Assembly (NCBI RefSeq): GCF_900142475.1
Contig: NZ_FRAY01000005.1
Coordinates: forward strand, 344,581-408,580
Direction: 5' to 3'
Source: Fibrobacter sp. UWH4
Lineage (GTDB): Bacteria > Fibrobacterota > Fibrobacteria > Fibrobacterales > Fibrobacteraceae
Length of the DNA stretch: 64,000 bases
Shown one piece after another: positions 49,601 to 57,092 of the stretch (position 1 is its first letter; the number at the start of each line of letters is the position of its first letter). The position numbers and the translations under genes are program-made. The notes beneath the pieces are model-generated. The model had not been told where the DNA came from. It saw only the letters and a list, made by a program, of their open reading frames with translations, and did no database searches.

Positions 49601-52600
49601 ACTACCGCCTATGTTTATTGGAATGATGTCTGTAACGTTATTGATGCCAGCAAGATTCTTCCGCTTAACTATGTGATTGATTTTGATGGGACGGTGGATT
49701 TGTCGGATGATCCCCCCGTAACGGTAACGTTAAAACAGTCTTTTAACGAAACTGATATTGAACATGGAATGTTGAACGAAGAAGATGTGAATAAAGCTGG
49801 CGAATACCACCATCAGGTAATACTCCCTGTTGCCGACGATACCTTGATTTTTAAGGTGAGTTTCCAGACACGGCCTGGTTACTCCATATCGGAACTGGAA
49901 TTCGTGAAAACGGATAGTGCCAGCCCTGCATATACGCCTAACACGACGGGCGAGACGCTTGATTTCGAGTTACATGCATTGAACTTTGGTTCAGACGATA
50001 CGACTCTGGTCGTAAATACAAGGACCTATTCGTCCATGACACTTAACGTGGCTCTCGAATATGCGAAATATCGGGTGACCTTTATTCGTCCGACCGTAAG
50101 TGCCCCGACCGATATGGGTGGCGATTTAGTGGATTACTATGTCCCGGATAGCTATTTGGGTAGCCTGTGGCCCGATTCAAAGGAATATACTATAGAAAGT
50201 GGCTCCGATGTGACGATGCCCATGTTATATGCGGTCAATGGTTGCCTTGCCTGGTCTACGGAGCAGACTTTTGGACTCAATAATCTTTCCGTAACAAAAT
50301 TTGACAATAATGTAATCCAGGATTTATCGACGACGGTTTACCCTGTTTACTATGCTCTCGGGACAAAACCTGACTGTGCGGATTTGGGGAACTTGACCGT
50401 GACGGCTCATGGTGAAAACCTGGATGGCTTGGAATTGTGGCAGATTATTGGAGTGGATGACGATGTCGCGGGCACCAAGGCTGATACCATTAAGCATTCG
50501 TTTGTCAGGGATGTCGATGACGAAACGCTTTTTACCTTGCAAGTTCCAAAGGTGATGACTTTTGATCCTACTACGGGTGACAGTGAAGCGATTCCGTTCT
50601 CCTTTAAAATCCATGCAATTCCTGCCGAAGGCTATTCAGAAAACGACAAGTCGTTCTACCAGACAAGTGCTGGTGCTGCCGCCCAGCGAATCTACCTGAC
50701 GCAAATCGTGGCTGAAGATAGCGATATTGAATTTAATGTCGACTTGGGCTTTGACTATACAGTAACATTTGACGTTAATTCGTTACAGGATACGATCGTT
50801 GTCTTGGCTGATAACTTCAGCTCTCCCAAGACGATGAATTTTGGGGATAAAAATAGGTTCCCCAATGCGTATGTCTTGAGTCCGACTCAGTATATTGATC
50901 TGTACGAGTTTAAACCGCTCCAGTGGAGCCTGGAAAAAGATGACGAGAGCCTTGTTTCAAGCACATTTGATAAGGAATTCTTGGACAAGTCATCTAAAGT
51001 TTATACTGTCTCTGAAAATGAGGTGACGCTGTATCCGGTGGAGGCTGTCGTAACCAATGCAATAGAGGGATTGAAAATGGGGGTGGTCGCCTATGATGAG
51101 AATGGTGAACCGTTGATGGGTAGTGGGTATTATCATGGCGGGCTTGTCCTTACCCAGGTGACGGATGCCGGCGATACGTTTGTTCAGAAGTCCAGAATGT
51201 ATCCTTATGGACCGTATTATAGCCATGTGTTCCTGTACCCGGCCGTCGACGATACCTTGACCTTCCAGGTTTCTACAAATCCGGATCACGGCTATGACAT
51301 TAGTATCGACGGCTTTGAAAACGGTTGGGTGAAAACGGAACTGGAGGGCTTTGGTTATGATGCGGCGACAGGAACGCTCAAGATTCTCCCCAATTTAATG
51401 AACTCCTTGAACTTTAAGATTAGCTATTCGTATAAGCATTTTGATCTGGCGTTTGAGTATCCGAACGATACGAGCCTTTATGTGATGAACAAGATCGATA
51501 GTGAGTACAGTATGGATTGGTACGGTTCCATGGAACAGGCAACCTTGGAAAGTGTAGAATCCCCGCTCCTGTATAATTCTAGCGGTTGTAGCGTTGGTTG
51601 GAAAGTCAAGGGCACTACGGTTGATTCTCGCCCCGATAATTATGGTTCAAATATCCGGTCCGTCGTGGGAGACTTGATCGCTACGGAAGATTCGGTGGAT
51701 TTTGTGAATGTCATGGTTCCAGACTTGGATAATCCGGTTTGTTCCACTGGTACTAGAGGGCTCATTAACATTCAAAAACTGAATGTAGAGGGCGACGGTG
51801 AGTTTTACCTGGTTCAAAAGATTGGCGATACGGTACTGACGCATTCCTTTGAAGGAAATTCGTTGATTGTTCCTGGATATTATGAGTCTGGAGAAATGCC
51901 GGGCGTCAGGCTTGTTGCCGTGGCCGTTCCGAATGAAGGCTACGTCTTGAATAAGATTACTTATGAGATGGATAATGGGAATGTTCTAGATGTCGATGAT
52001 AGTACGGAATTGAACATTACGTCTGAAGGTACATGGAATGTTGTGTTCAGCGAGTATGTCCCCGAAGCCGAATACATCTTTACGTTTGACATGAATACGG
52101 AAGATGAGGTGTTCTATGCCAACAAGTTCATGGGCGACGAAGAAGTCCTTCGGGATGCCTATGACGAGGGATGGATCTATAGCAGAGGATCTCAATTCCG
52201 GAGGGAAGCTTATACGGCGGATAAGTGCCTTGCGGGTTGGTCTGTAAAGCCCGATTCGGGACGCGCTTATGTGATGCTTGATGACATGCTGCTAGAAGAA
52301 CTTGAAAAAGCCTATCCGGATGGGGACAAAATCAGGCATGCGACTCTTTATGCTCGTTGGACGAGCGATCTTGAGGAATGTGCTGGCGAAGATATCCGGT
52401 ATGTCCGCGTCAAGGTGGAGCAGAAAAATGGTTCTATTGCACTTGTCGAGCGTAGACCGCCTATGTACTACCGCGGAATGATGAAAACGATGGAACCGGT
52501 TGTTCACAAAATTGGTGATGATGGAACGGTTGTCTTGCCTGCTGACCTGAGCATGTATCGATGCCCCGGCTATGGCGTTGATTGCCTGGATCTTGCCGAT

Positions 52601-54442
52601 TCGGCAGTAATATGGACTGTGGAGGCTACCCCGGATTCGAGCTATGTTCTGGATTCGCTGGTCGTACTCCGTGGCGAAAGGTCGGTGAAGGTTGTTTATG
52701 CGGATATGGGTCTGGACTGGGACTACTATAATTGGAACTTTGATAACGCGCTGCCTTACATTTTGCCGGGCAACCTTGAAGAATCTACTCTCAAGGCTTA
52801 TTTCTCCAAGGCCAACAAGACGCCGGTTATGTTTGCCGACAGGCGAATCACGAATCGCGGAAACGCCTTGCAGCTGAACATTCGGGCGAGCGACTTCGAG
52901 CCGACTCGAATTGTCTCTGTCCACTTGCGTATTGTCAATACGGATAACGGTGAGGTCGCTGTCGATACGTTGCTGGCGGATTCCGTAGCGAGTGGTCTCG
53001 AAACGAGCTTTGTTTCCTTCCTGAAAAAGAGTGGCCACTATAAGGCGGTCGTAACGATCGAAGACGATGCCGAAATGGACGAATTCTACCAGGAATTTAC
53101 AGTCAGCAACGAAATTGCATCGGTCGGAAAGGAGGGTTGGCAGATGCTCTCGCTCTCGGCTGTGGACACGTCGGCTATCAAGTGGGAAACTGGCGATCCG
53201 GTTTTCTACTGGTGGGACGAATACGGTACGGGCGAATTCTGGCAGTACAAGCAGTTTAGTAGGGGAGACTCGGTGATTCCCACTCGCGGAACATGGTACA
53301 GTTCCCTCGAAGGACTCCCGCTCGTCTTGCGCGACGATATGGAAGATGACGGCAAGGATATTGTTTGGAACCTCGATAGCGTCAGTTCCGGCTGGAACCT
53401 GGTGGCAAATCCGCACGGATGGCCTGTCGGTCTGTATTCGTATGGTGCCGACTATGTCAAGGATATCGACGAAAAGTCGGAAATTGAATTCTGGCGTTAC
53501 AACCCGAAGACGGGTAGCCCGGAAGAACTCATCGACGGCAAGACGACCCTGGATCCCTACGAAGCGATTTGGGTTAAGGTGAACAAGAAAATGAAATGGG
53601 AAATCTCTGCGGAACCGGTGTTCTGGCAAGAAGAAGAGCCGGAGGAAAATCATGAGCCGTGGCAGGAAGAATTCCCGCATGAGTGGGAAGACGAATGGTA
53701 CGACGATCCGAACCAGGAATGGCTTGAGTACGAAAAGTCTCGGACCTTGCCCAAGCGCGTGCTTGCGAAGGCGACTACTAAGGATCGCTGGGTCTTGCAG
53801 GCCGTACTTTCTGACAAGAACGGCAAGCAGGATGCCTGGAACATTCTGGGGGCGGGCAACAACCCGTTCAACGCCGAAGAACCTCCTGAAAGCATGGGCG
53901 ACCATGTGAATCTTTCGATTGTCGAAGGCAAGCGCGCTCTCGCCAAGTCCATCAAGTCGGCAAGTGACGAAATGGAATGGACCGTGGCCCTGTCCGCATC
54001 TAGCGATCGCGCGGGTTATCTGACGCTCGTCGGTATCGATGGCGTGAAGGCCTACGGTTACCACGTGTACGTGACGGTGGACGGCAACACGACCGAAATG
54101 AAGGACGGCGTTCCGCTTAAGGTGCTCCTGAAGTCGAATGCGAAGACTGCGACGGTGCGTGTGGCTCCTGCCGCGAAGGTGGTGGCGCAGAACTCGCTCA
54201 AGGGCCTGCGCTCCGCAAGGCTCGGCGGAAAGTTGCAGGTGTCCTTCGAGGCGACGGGCCTTGCGGGCACCAATGCGCGCGTTGACCTGCTGGATATGAA
54301 GGGGCATGTGATGTCGATCGTGAACGCGAGGACCCTCGAGGGCACGAACGCATTGGTGCTGGACGCTCCCAAGACCGGCCTCTACATGCTCCGCGTCCGC
54401 GCAGGCTCCAAGCAGCAGGCTGCTAAAATCGTGGTGCAGTAA
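46667..54442 (+). CDS. Giant surface protein with GLUG-like, InlB-like repeats and T9SS-like C-terminus
   Basis: 2591 residues from the ATG at 46667 (AGAGG upstream); an earlier in-frame TTG at 46637 is not needed. A signal peptide MKKIPVFHALFIVGLLALSA with AVSFAAEG leads the protein. Residues 220-410 are GLUG-type repeats (NAGGLVGFTDGSIAITKSYY, RAGGILGYVEGNGSIDINN). Several later modules of 150-250 residues contain InlB/Listeria-Bacteroides-like strands (VTFDVN, FTFDMNTEDE, TLYARWTSDL). The last 80 residues (VDLLDMKGHVMSIVNARTLE to IVVQ) resemble a T9SS sorting domain. A module (about residues 2170-2340) is rich in Trp and acids. Likely a large adhesin or surface-layer protein. Confidence 0.85.
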   Translation: MKKIPVFHALFIVGLLALSAVSFAAEGTKYFCFKEVDEDDDSTADRLEFRQVVSQVEPDEADETCFVYWFDETVPSQVRDNMTDAYGYVSGWLGSNFASVVLKSDIAFAGHTESGCTGSPDGFKGKYLELTEGRSISSEAGKRYTISGLCYESIDDNDGIGFVSIVHGSAGGILNVKFSDVYFSLSGDGSHAGVVSLDFEYYSNSIRDIEIEDSYFKADYAGALFGYAKNYSGSIENVAVKNVTVDAYHHAGAVVGFAEEGGMALNNVAVTDGKVNGQINAGGLVGFTDGSIAITKSYYRGSVSSKTRAGGILGYVEGNGSIDINNTFTKGGISGGSVQGASAVGYIIGQTSEAYDNNVTLYNNYHFGEDGVELGVGGEEFYQNGFVWSEGSDKIYANVRNAYGSLTATGDLNYYRNDDCVEGGMSACTSYMDFFAGTFASPLIRSANGIASEADMKSGLFAALLNYNLESKGKTALWVSDGIFNDGLPSCVNTTKTPNHLVVVHTKNLKDPEKTSLGLKDNWVQFLNYNGDYSHSLIASSYISYTDASGSLNSNVKVSIENIVAAVGSKAMLVDSVGNIISLPNEIDSYFVGLVVPPSSYDVVYKYCDSQNNCRDFEDVTTTALGFLTPRVDSFVDGSDAPLQLVPNVVSYSEGFGLEYVLNYELELLDENGSVINGLASTTPAGMEFWSFQDIAQNIRNAGISDVKTIVLKYSSATYGHYPMLAIANPKEFDFEVDIYGLDKNSSMVEMIESSASAEPYDLQLPYGAGVRVSSIGKYWTGYKIKDTYSVTYLYDATKNGCSAPELDSSGVENLFFGTVDALVEKMGECGTVKWTISDLDVNKAEDLVILDSVKKASFIAQKKYGNTVTEKLSIVPDYTLVNYNVSFDLNLPAGMDLSSVFLGRSWFTIDPSKMTVEGPRFPRIYTNECPTMLAWSPKENASEVTAVVNTFFDPQYYKDYINSSFLYFNPATGPDSSTTAYVYWNDVCNVIDASKILPLNYVIDFDGTVDLSDDPPVTVTLKQSFNETDIEHGMLNEEDVNKAGEYHHQVILPVADDTLIFKVSFQTRPGYSISELEFVKTDSASPAYTPNTTGETLDFELHALNFGSDDTTLVVNTRTYSSMTLNVALEYAKYRVTFIRPTVSAPTDMGGDLVDYYVPDSYLGSLWPDSKEYTIESGSDVTMPMLYAVNGCLAWSTEQTFGLNNLSVTKFDNNVIQDLSTTVYPVYYALGTKPDCADLGNLTVTAHGENLDGLELWQIIGVDDDVAGTKADTIKHSFVRDVDDETLFTLQVPKVMTFDPTTGDSEAIPFSFKIHAIPAEGYSENDKSFYQTSAGAAAQRIYLTQIVAEDSDIEFNVDLGFDYTVTFDVNSLQDTIVVLADNFSSPKTMNFGDKNRFPNAYVLSPTQYIDLYEFKPLQWSLEKDDESLVSSTFDKEFLDKSSKVYTVSENEVTLYPVEAVVTNAIEGLKMGVVAYDENGEPLMGSGYYHGGLVLTQVTDAGDTFVQKSRMYPYGPYYSHVFLYPAVDDTLTFQVSTNPDHGYDISIDGFENGWVKTELEGFGYDAATGTLKILPNLMNSLNFKISYSYKHFDLAFEYPNDTSLYVMNKIDSEYSMDWYGSMEQATLESVESPLLYNSSGCSVGWKVKGTTVDSRPDNYGSNIRSVVGDLIATEDSVDFVNVMVPDLDNPVCSTGTRGLINIQKLNVEGDGEFYLVQKIGDTVLTHSFEGNSLIVPGYYESGEMPGVRLVAVAVPNEGYVLNKITYEMDNGNVLDVDDSTELNITSEGTWNVVFSEYVPEAEYIFTFDMNTEDEVFYANKFMGDEEVLRDAYDEGWIYSRGSQFRREAYTADKCLAGWSVKPDSGRAYVMLDDMLLEELEKAYPDGDKIRHATLYARWTSDLEECAGEDIRYVRVKVEQKNGSIALVERRPPMYYRGMMKTMEPVVHKIGDDGTVVLPADLSMYRCPGYGVDCLDLADSAVIWTVEATPDSSYVLDSLVVLRGERSVKVVYADMGLDWDYYNWNFDNALPYILPGNLEESTLKAYFSKANKTPVMFADRRITNRGNALQLNIRASDFEPTRIVSVHLRIVNTDNGEVAVDTLLADSVASGLETSFVSFLKKSGHYKAVVTIEDDAEMDEFYQEFTVSNEIASVGKEGWQMLSLSAVDTSAIKWETGDPVFYWWDEYGTGEFWQYKQFSRGDSVIPTRGTWYSSLEGLPLVLRDDMEDDGKDIVWNLDSVSSGWNLVANPHGWPVGLYSYGADYVKDIDEKSEIEFWRYNPKTGSPEELIDGKTTLDPYEAIWVKVNKKMKWEISAEPVFWQEEEPEENHEPWQEEFPHEWEDEWYDDPNQEWLEYEKSRTLPKRVLAKATTKDRWVLQAVLSDKNGKQDAWNILGAGNNPFNAEEPPESMGDHVNLSIVEGKRALAKSIKSASDEMEWTVALSASSDRAGYLTLVGIDGVKAYGYHVYVTVDGNTTEMKDGVPLKVLLKSNAKTATVRVAPAAKVVAQNSLKGLRSARLGGKLQVSFEATGLAGTNARVDLLDMKGHVMSIVNARTLEGTNALVLDAPKTGLYMLRVRAGSKQQAAKIVVQ

Positions 54443-54535
54443 ATCTTGAATGGCGGCACTTGTGGCGTGGCTTGTAGCAAAACGGCGTCACAATCCGGTG
54501 CCACAAATCACACGTTTTTGCAGTTTATAACAAAG

Positions 54536-54561
54536 TATCCCTGCTTTGCAGGGATATTTTT
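54536..54561 (+). terminator. Terminator after the giant surface protein
   Basis: TATCCCTGC (54536-54544), TTT, GCAGGGATA (54548-54556), then TTTT, 90 nt after the stop codon. Confidence 0.85.
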
Positions 54562-54600
54562 ATCTTTGGGAGCGAGTTTGGAAAAATATCAGGAGACCTT

Positions 54601-55665
54601 ATGAGACTCGGCACTGCAAAATCGATATTTTTGCCTTTAGGGGCGTTTTTGCTCGTGGCCCTGTTTTGGGCATGTTCCTTGAATGTCGAGGCGACGAATC
54701 CATACCCGCAAGAAAATCCGAGTGCCACTACTCCTGACTCTGTGAAGACGCCTAGCCCTGTTGTGACTACAGATACGTCTACTCCGGGCTCTTCAACTCC
54801 TGATACTTCTGCTCTTGACAAGTTGCCATCAGACGTGGATAGCTTGAACAAAGTGCCGCAAGAAACGACGTTCGCAAAAGATACGATTGTAATTCGCGAT
54901 ACGTTGGTCATTTACAAGGATACCGTTTACGACACCCTTTACGATACGACTTCGTACAATAGCTTTGTTTACCGAAAGAACGCCAATGGAAAACTTGACA
55001 CGGTGACTGGATGGTCTAGGCTGTTGAATTGCGATATTGGCGATACTGCATTCTCTTGCACAAGAAAGCCTAATTATACAGGAGTCCTTCCGTTGTGCGG
55101 GTTGGCCATGACGTTTACGAAGCGTAACGATGCTGAATATGAACTGGTTAAATTGGATACCAATGTCGTGTATGTTCAAGTGCACGATACACTCTACAAG
55201 GATGCGTTTCATGTTCAACTGAAAGAATGCGTGAATGATACGTCCTTTATTAACTATGGTGAATCCCGAGTGATGGACTATATTCCGCCTGAAAGAGTTT
55301 ACATCGCTCCGGCAGATCCATTTGATTCTACAGAAATACGTTCGCTTTTGGATACGCTTGACTTTTCCGCTGGGGATGATGCTAAAATTGAAATCAAGGC
55401 TTATTCGTATTTGCAATTTGACGGATTGCCCTTGCGGGCTGTAGAAATGGTGCCTATAGATACGTTTGCCATTGCAATTGGTAGTGAATTAAAATGGTAT
55501 CATTGGCCAGATTCGATAAGGATAGTGGAAAGCATCTATTATATCTCCAATACGGATTTGGAATCGGATACGACGATTGCATGGACTCTGAAATACACCC
55601 GTTATGAGCCTGAACGCTCTGAAACGGATTCTATCCAGGTGACGTCATTTATCAAGGTGAAATAG
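54601..55665 (+). CDS. Lipoprotein with Asp/Thr-rich linker
   Basis: 354 residues. The signal MRLGTAKSIFLPLGAFLLVA with LFWACSL gives a lipobox. A Thr/Ser/Pro-rich tether (residues 35-75) leads to repeated DT(I/L)VI, DTVYDTLYDT units (residues 95-120), likely beta-strand. The C-terminal two thirds contain Cys pairs (LNCDIGD, FSCTRK, LPLCG, KECVND) and no enzymatic motif. It stands between the giant surface protein and RgpF-like gene, so an envelope role is likely. GGAG precedes the ATG. Not recognised as a known family. Confidence 0.78.
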   Translation: MRLGTAKSIFLPLGAFLLVALFWACSLNVEATNPYPQENPSATTPDSVKTPSPVVTTDTSTPGSSTPDTSALDKLPSDVDSLNKVPQETTFAKDTIVIRDTLVIYKDTVYDTLYDTTSYNSFVYRKNANGKLDTVTGWSRLLNCDIGDTAFSCTRKPNYTGVLPLCGLAMTFTKRNDAEYELVKLDTNVVYVQVHDTLYKDAFHVQLKECVNDTSFINYGESRVMDYIPPERVYIAPADPFDSTEIRSLLDTLDFSAGDDAKIEIKAYSYLQFDGLPLRAVEMVPIDTFAIAIGSELKWYHWPDSIRIVESIYYISNTDLESDTTIAWTLKYTRYEPERSETDSIQVTSFIKVK

Positions 55666-55670
55666 AAATT

Positions 55671-55693
55671 GCCCGCTTGCGCGGGCCATTTTT
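55671..55693. terminator. Bidirectional terminator between converging genes
   Basis: GCCCGC-ttgc-GCGGGC (55671-55686) with T5 on the plus side (55689-55693), in the 26-nt gap between two converging genes. It overlaps the end of the RgpF-like gene by 2 nt. Confidence 0.75.
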
Positions 55694-56624
55694 ACTTGTA
55701 CTCGTCGCCGACAAGTTCTTTTTTGAGAAGCTTGTACTTCGTCTTGATGGCGGTGCGGAGTAGCGGCCAGCCCACCTTGTCGAATGTCTTTTGCCAAAGC
55801 TTGTCGGCCACATGGAAGGCGGTGCTTCCGACTGCTTTCGGGAGCCACTCCTCCTTGAAATCAGGAGCGAGGCCCGCGTCGCAGACCATCTTGTGGTAGT
55901 CCGCATTCAGGGCGTCGTAGGCGCCGTGGCGAATAAAGTGCACCTTTTCCATAAAATCGAAACGGCGCTGTAAAAGCTTGCGCTTGATAAAGCCTCCACC
56001 CTGCGCAATCAGTTCGGGGTAGGCGAACAGGGCGCGCAAGTGGGTGCGGTAAAGCGATGCCGTCTGCACCTCGGCTTCTTCGAAGGCGCTCGACAAGCCT
56101 ATCTCTAGGCGATGTACCACTTCATAAAAGGTTTCCTGTTCCGGCGTTTCGAGCAGGTGCAGGTAGAATGCACCAAGAGCTTCCTGTTTCAGGTACAAGA
56201 AGAACGATTGCAGGTGCGGACGTACTTCGTCGTTTTCCGTTAGTGAAACCGCATCGGCGGTACTTGCTTCGGCACGGCGGATAAAGTCGGCGAAGTTGTT
56301 CTGAAAATAGACGATGGAATCGTTGACGAGCAGCAGTCGCGTAATGCTGTTGAATTCCACGAAATTGTTGTGACCGTTGGCGACGTCTTTGAGGAACCGG
56401 CGCCACATGCCGAAATCGAATCCGTGATTTTCGGTCAGGTAAAGCTTGATCCCGTTGTCTTCCAGGAACGACATTGTCTCGGCCGAAAGCGGACGCTTGT
56501 TCGTGAGCAGTACGACGGTAAAGTCAGTCTCGGCGAGATGCTTTAGCGCAAACCGCACATACCCGGGGAGAGTTTCCCCGGTCTGGTAGCTGGCGTAGAG
56601 AATGATTTTACCGTTGCTGGACAT
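55692..56624 (-). CDS. RgpF-like (rhamnan synthesis F) protein
   Basis: 310 residues resembling the RgpF/rhamnan synthesis family (GKIILYASYQTGETLPGYVR, LLTNKRPLSAETMSFLEDN, ENHGFDFGMWRRFLKDVANG, LLLVNDSIVYFQ, SLTENDEVRPHLQSFFLYLK). The GFDFGMW and LVNDS motifs are characteristic of RgpF glycosyl-transfer proteins in polysaccharide synthesis. No membrane segment is needed. The minus-strand start at 56624 is followed closely by repeat sequence upstream. Substrate sugar unknown. It is shorter than many RgpF proteins, which have about 580 residues. Confidence 0.82.
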   Translation of the reverse strand: MSSNGKIILYASYQTGETLPGYVRFALKHLAETDFTVVLLTNKRPLSAETMSFLEDNGIKLYLTENHGFDFGMWRRFLKDVANGHNNFVEFNSITRLLLVNDSIVYFQNNFADFIRRAEASTADAVSLTENDEVRPHLQSFFLYLKQEALGAFYLHLLETPEQETFYEVVHRLEIGLSSAFEEAEVQTASLYRTHLRALFAYPELIAQGGGFIKRKLLQRRFDFMEKVHFIRHGAYDALNADYHKMVCDAGLAPDFKEEWLPKAVGSTAFHVADKLWQKTFDKVGWPLLRTAIKTKYKLLKKELVGDEYK

Positions 56625-56654
56625 AATTAGTAAATAATAGAAAGTTATATGAGT

Positions 56655-56700
56655 GTGTCATCCTGAGCGGAATCACGAAGTGATGGAGTCGAAGGATCTC
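56655..56700. repeat. Left inverted repeat of the GIY-YIG cassette
   Basis: GTGTCATCCTGAGCGGA, then hairpin atcac-gaa-gtgat, then GGAGTCGAAGGATCTC. It is inverted relative to 56990-57032. On the minus strand the stop codon of the GIY-YIG gene (TGA) is the first three bases of TGAGATCCTTCGAC. Confidence 0.8.
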
Positions 56701-56983
56701 AACCACGCATCAAGTCATTCCACTCGGGGTTCATTGAATTTACAAGACTATTTTTCTTGTCTCTTCTCCATCCTTTAAGTTGCTTTTCTCTTTGAATAGC
56801 ATCTTTTATTTCTGTGTAACGCTCGAAGTAAACGAGTTTGTTAATTTTGTATTTAGATGTGAAAATGGCTCCAACGCCTTCAATATGTTCCAACGTGCGA
56901 CGTTCTATGCTGTTAGTAACACCGACATAAATAGTGGTGTTATTTTGATTCGACATTATGTATGTGTAGTAATCGCTTGGCAT
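56699..56983 (-). CDS. GIY-YIG nuclease-domain protein
   Basis: 94 residues, a single GIY-YIG domain of the UPF0213/YhbQ type. YYTYIMSNQNNTTIYVGVTN has the family's N-terminal pair (here YTY and IYV in place of GIY and YIG), followed by SIERRTLEH and YKINKLVYFERYTEIKDAIQ and REKQLKGWRR, the Arg and Glu-containing metal-site segments. It may cut or nick DNA at structures. It lies between inverted copies of a dispersed repeat, its stop codon inside one of them. This arrangement suggests the gene travels with the repeats, or helps spread them, which is an inference. Confidence 0.85.
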   Translation of the reverse strand: MPSDYYTYIMSNQNNTTIYVGVTNSIERRTLEHIEGVGAIFTSKYKINKLVYFERYTEIKDAIQREKQLKGWRRDKKNSLVNSMNPEWNDLMRG

Positions 56984-56989
56984 GTTTTT

Positions 56990-57032
56990 AGATCCTTCGA
57001 CTACGCCCTATGGGCTCCGCTCAGGATGACAC
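56990..57032. repeat. Right inverted repeat of the GIY-YIG cassette
   Basis: AGATCCTTCGACTAC, hairpin gccc-tat-gggc, then TCCGCTCAGGATGACAC. Outer and inner parts are reverse complement of 56655-56700; only the self-complementary tip differs. Confidence 0.8.
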
Positions 57033-57092
57033 GTTAGGGAAGCCTTCAGAACGAATTATGCGGATGGCACTTAGGCATTATTGAAATAGAGT

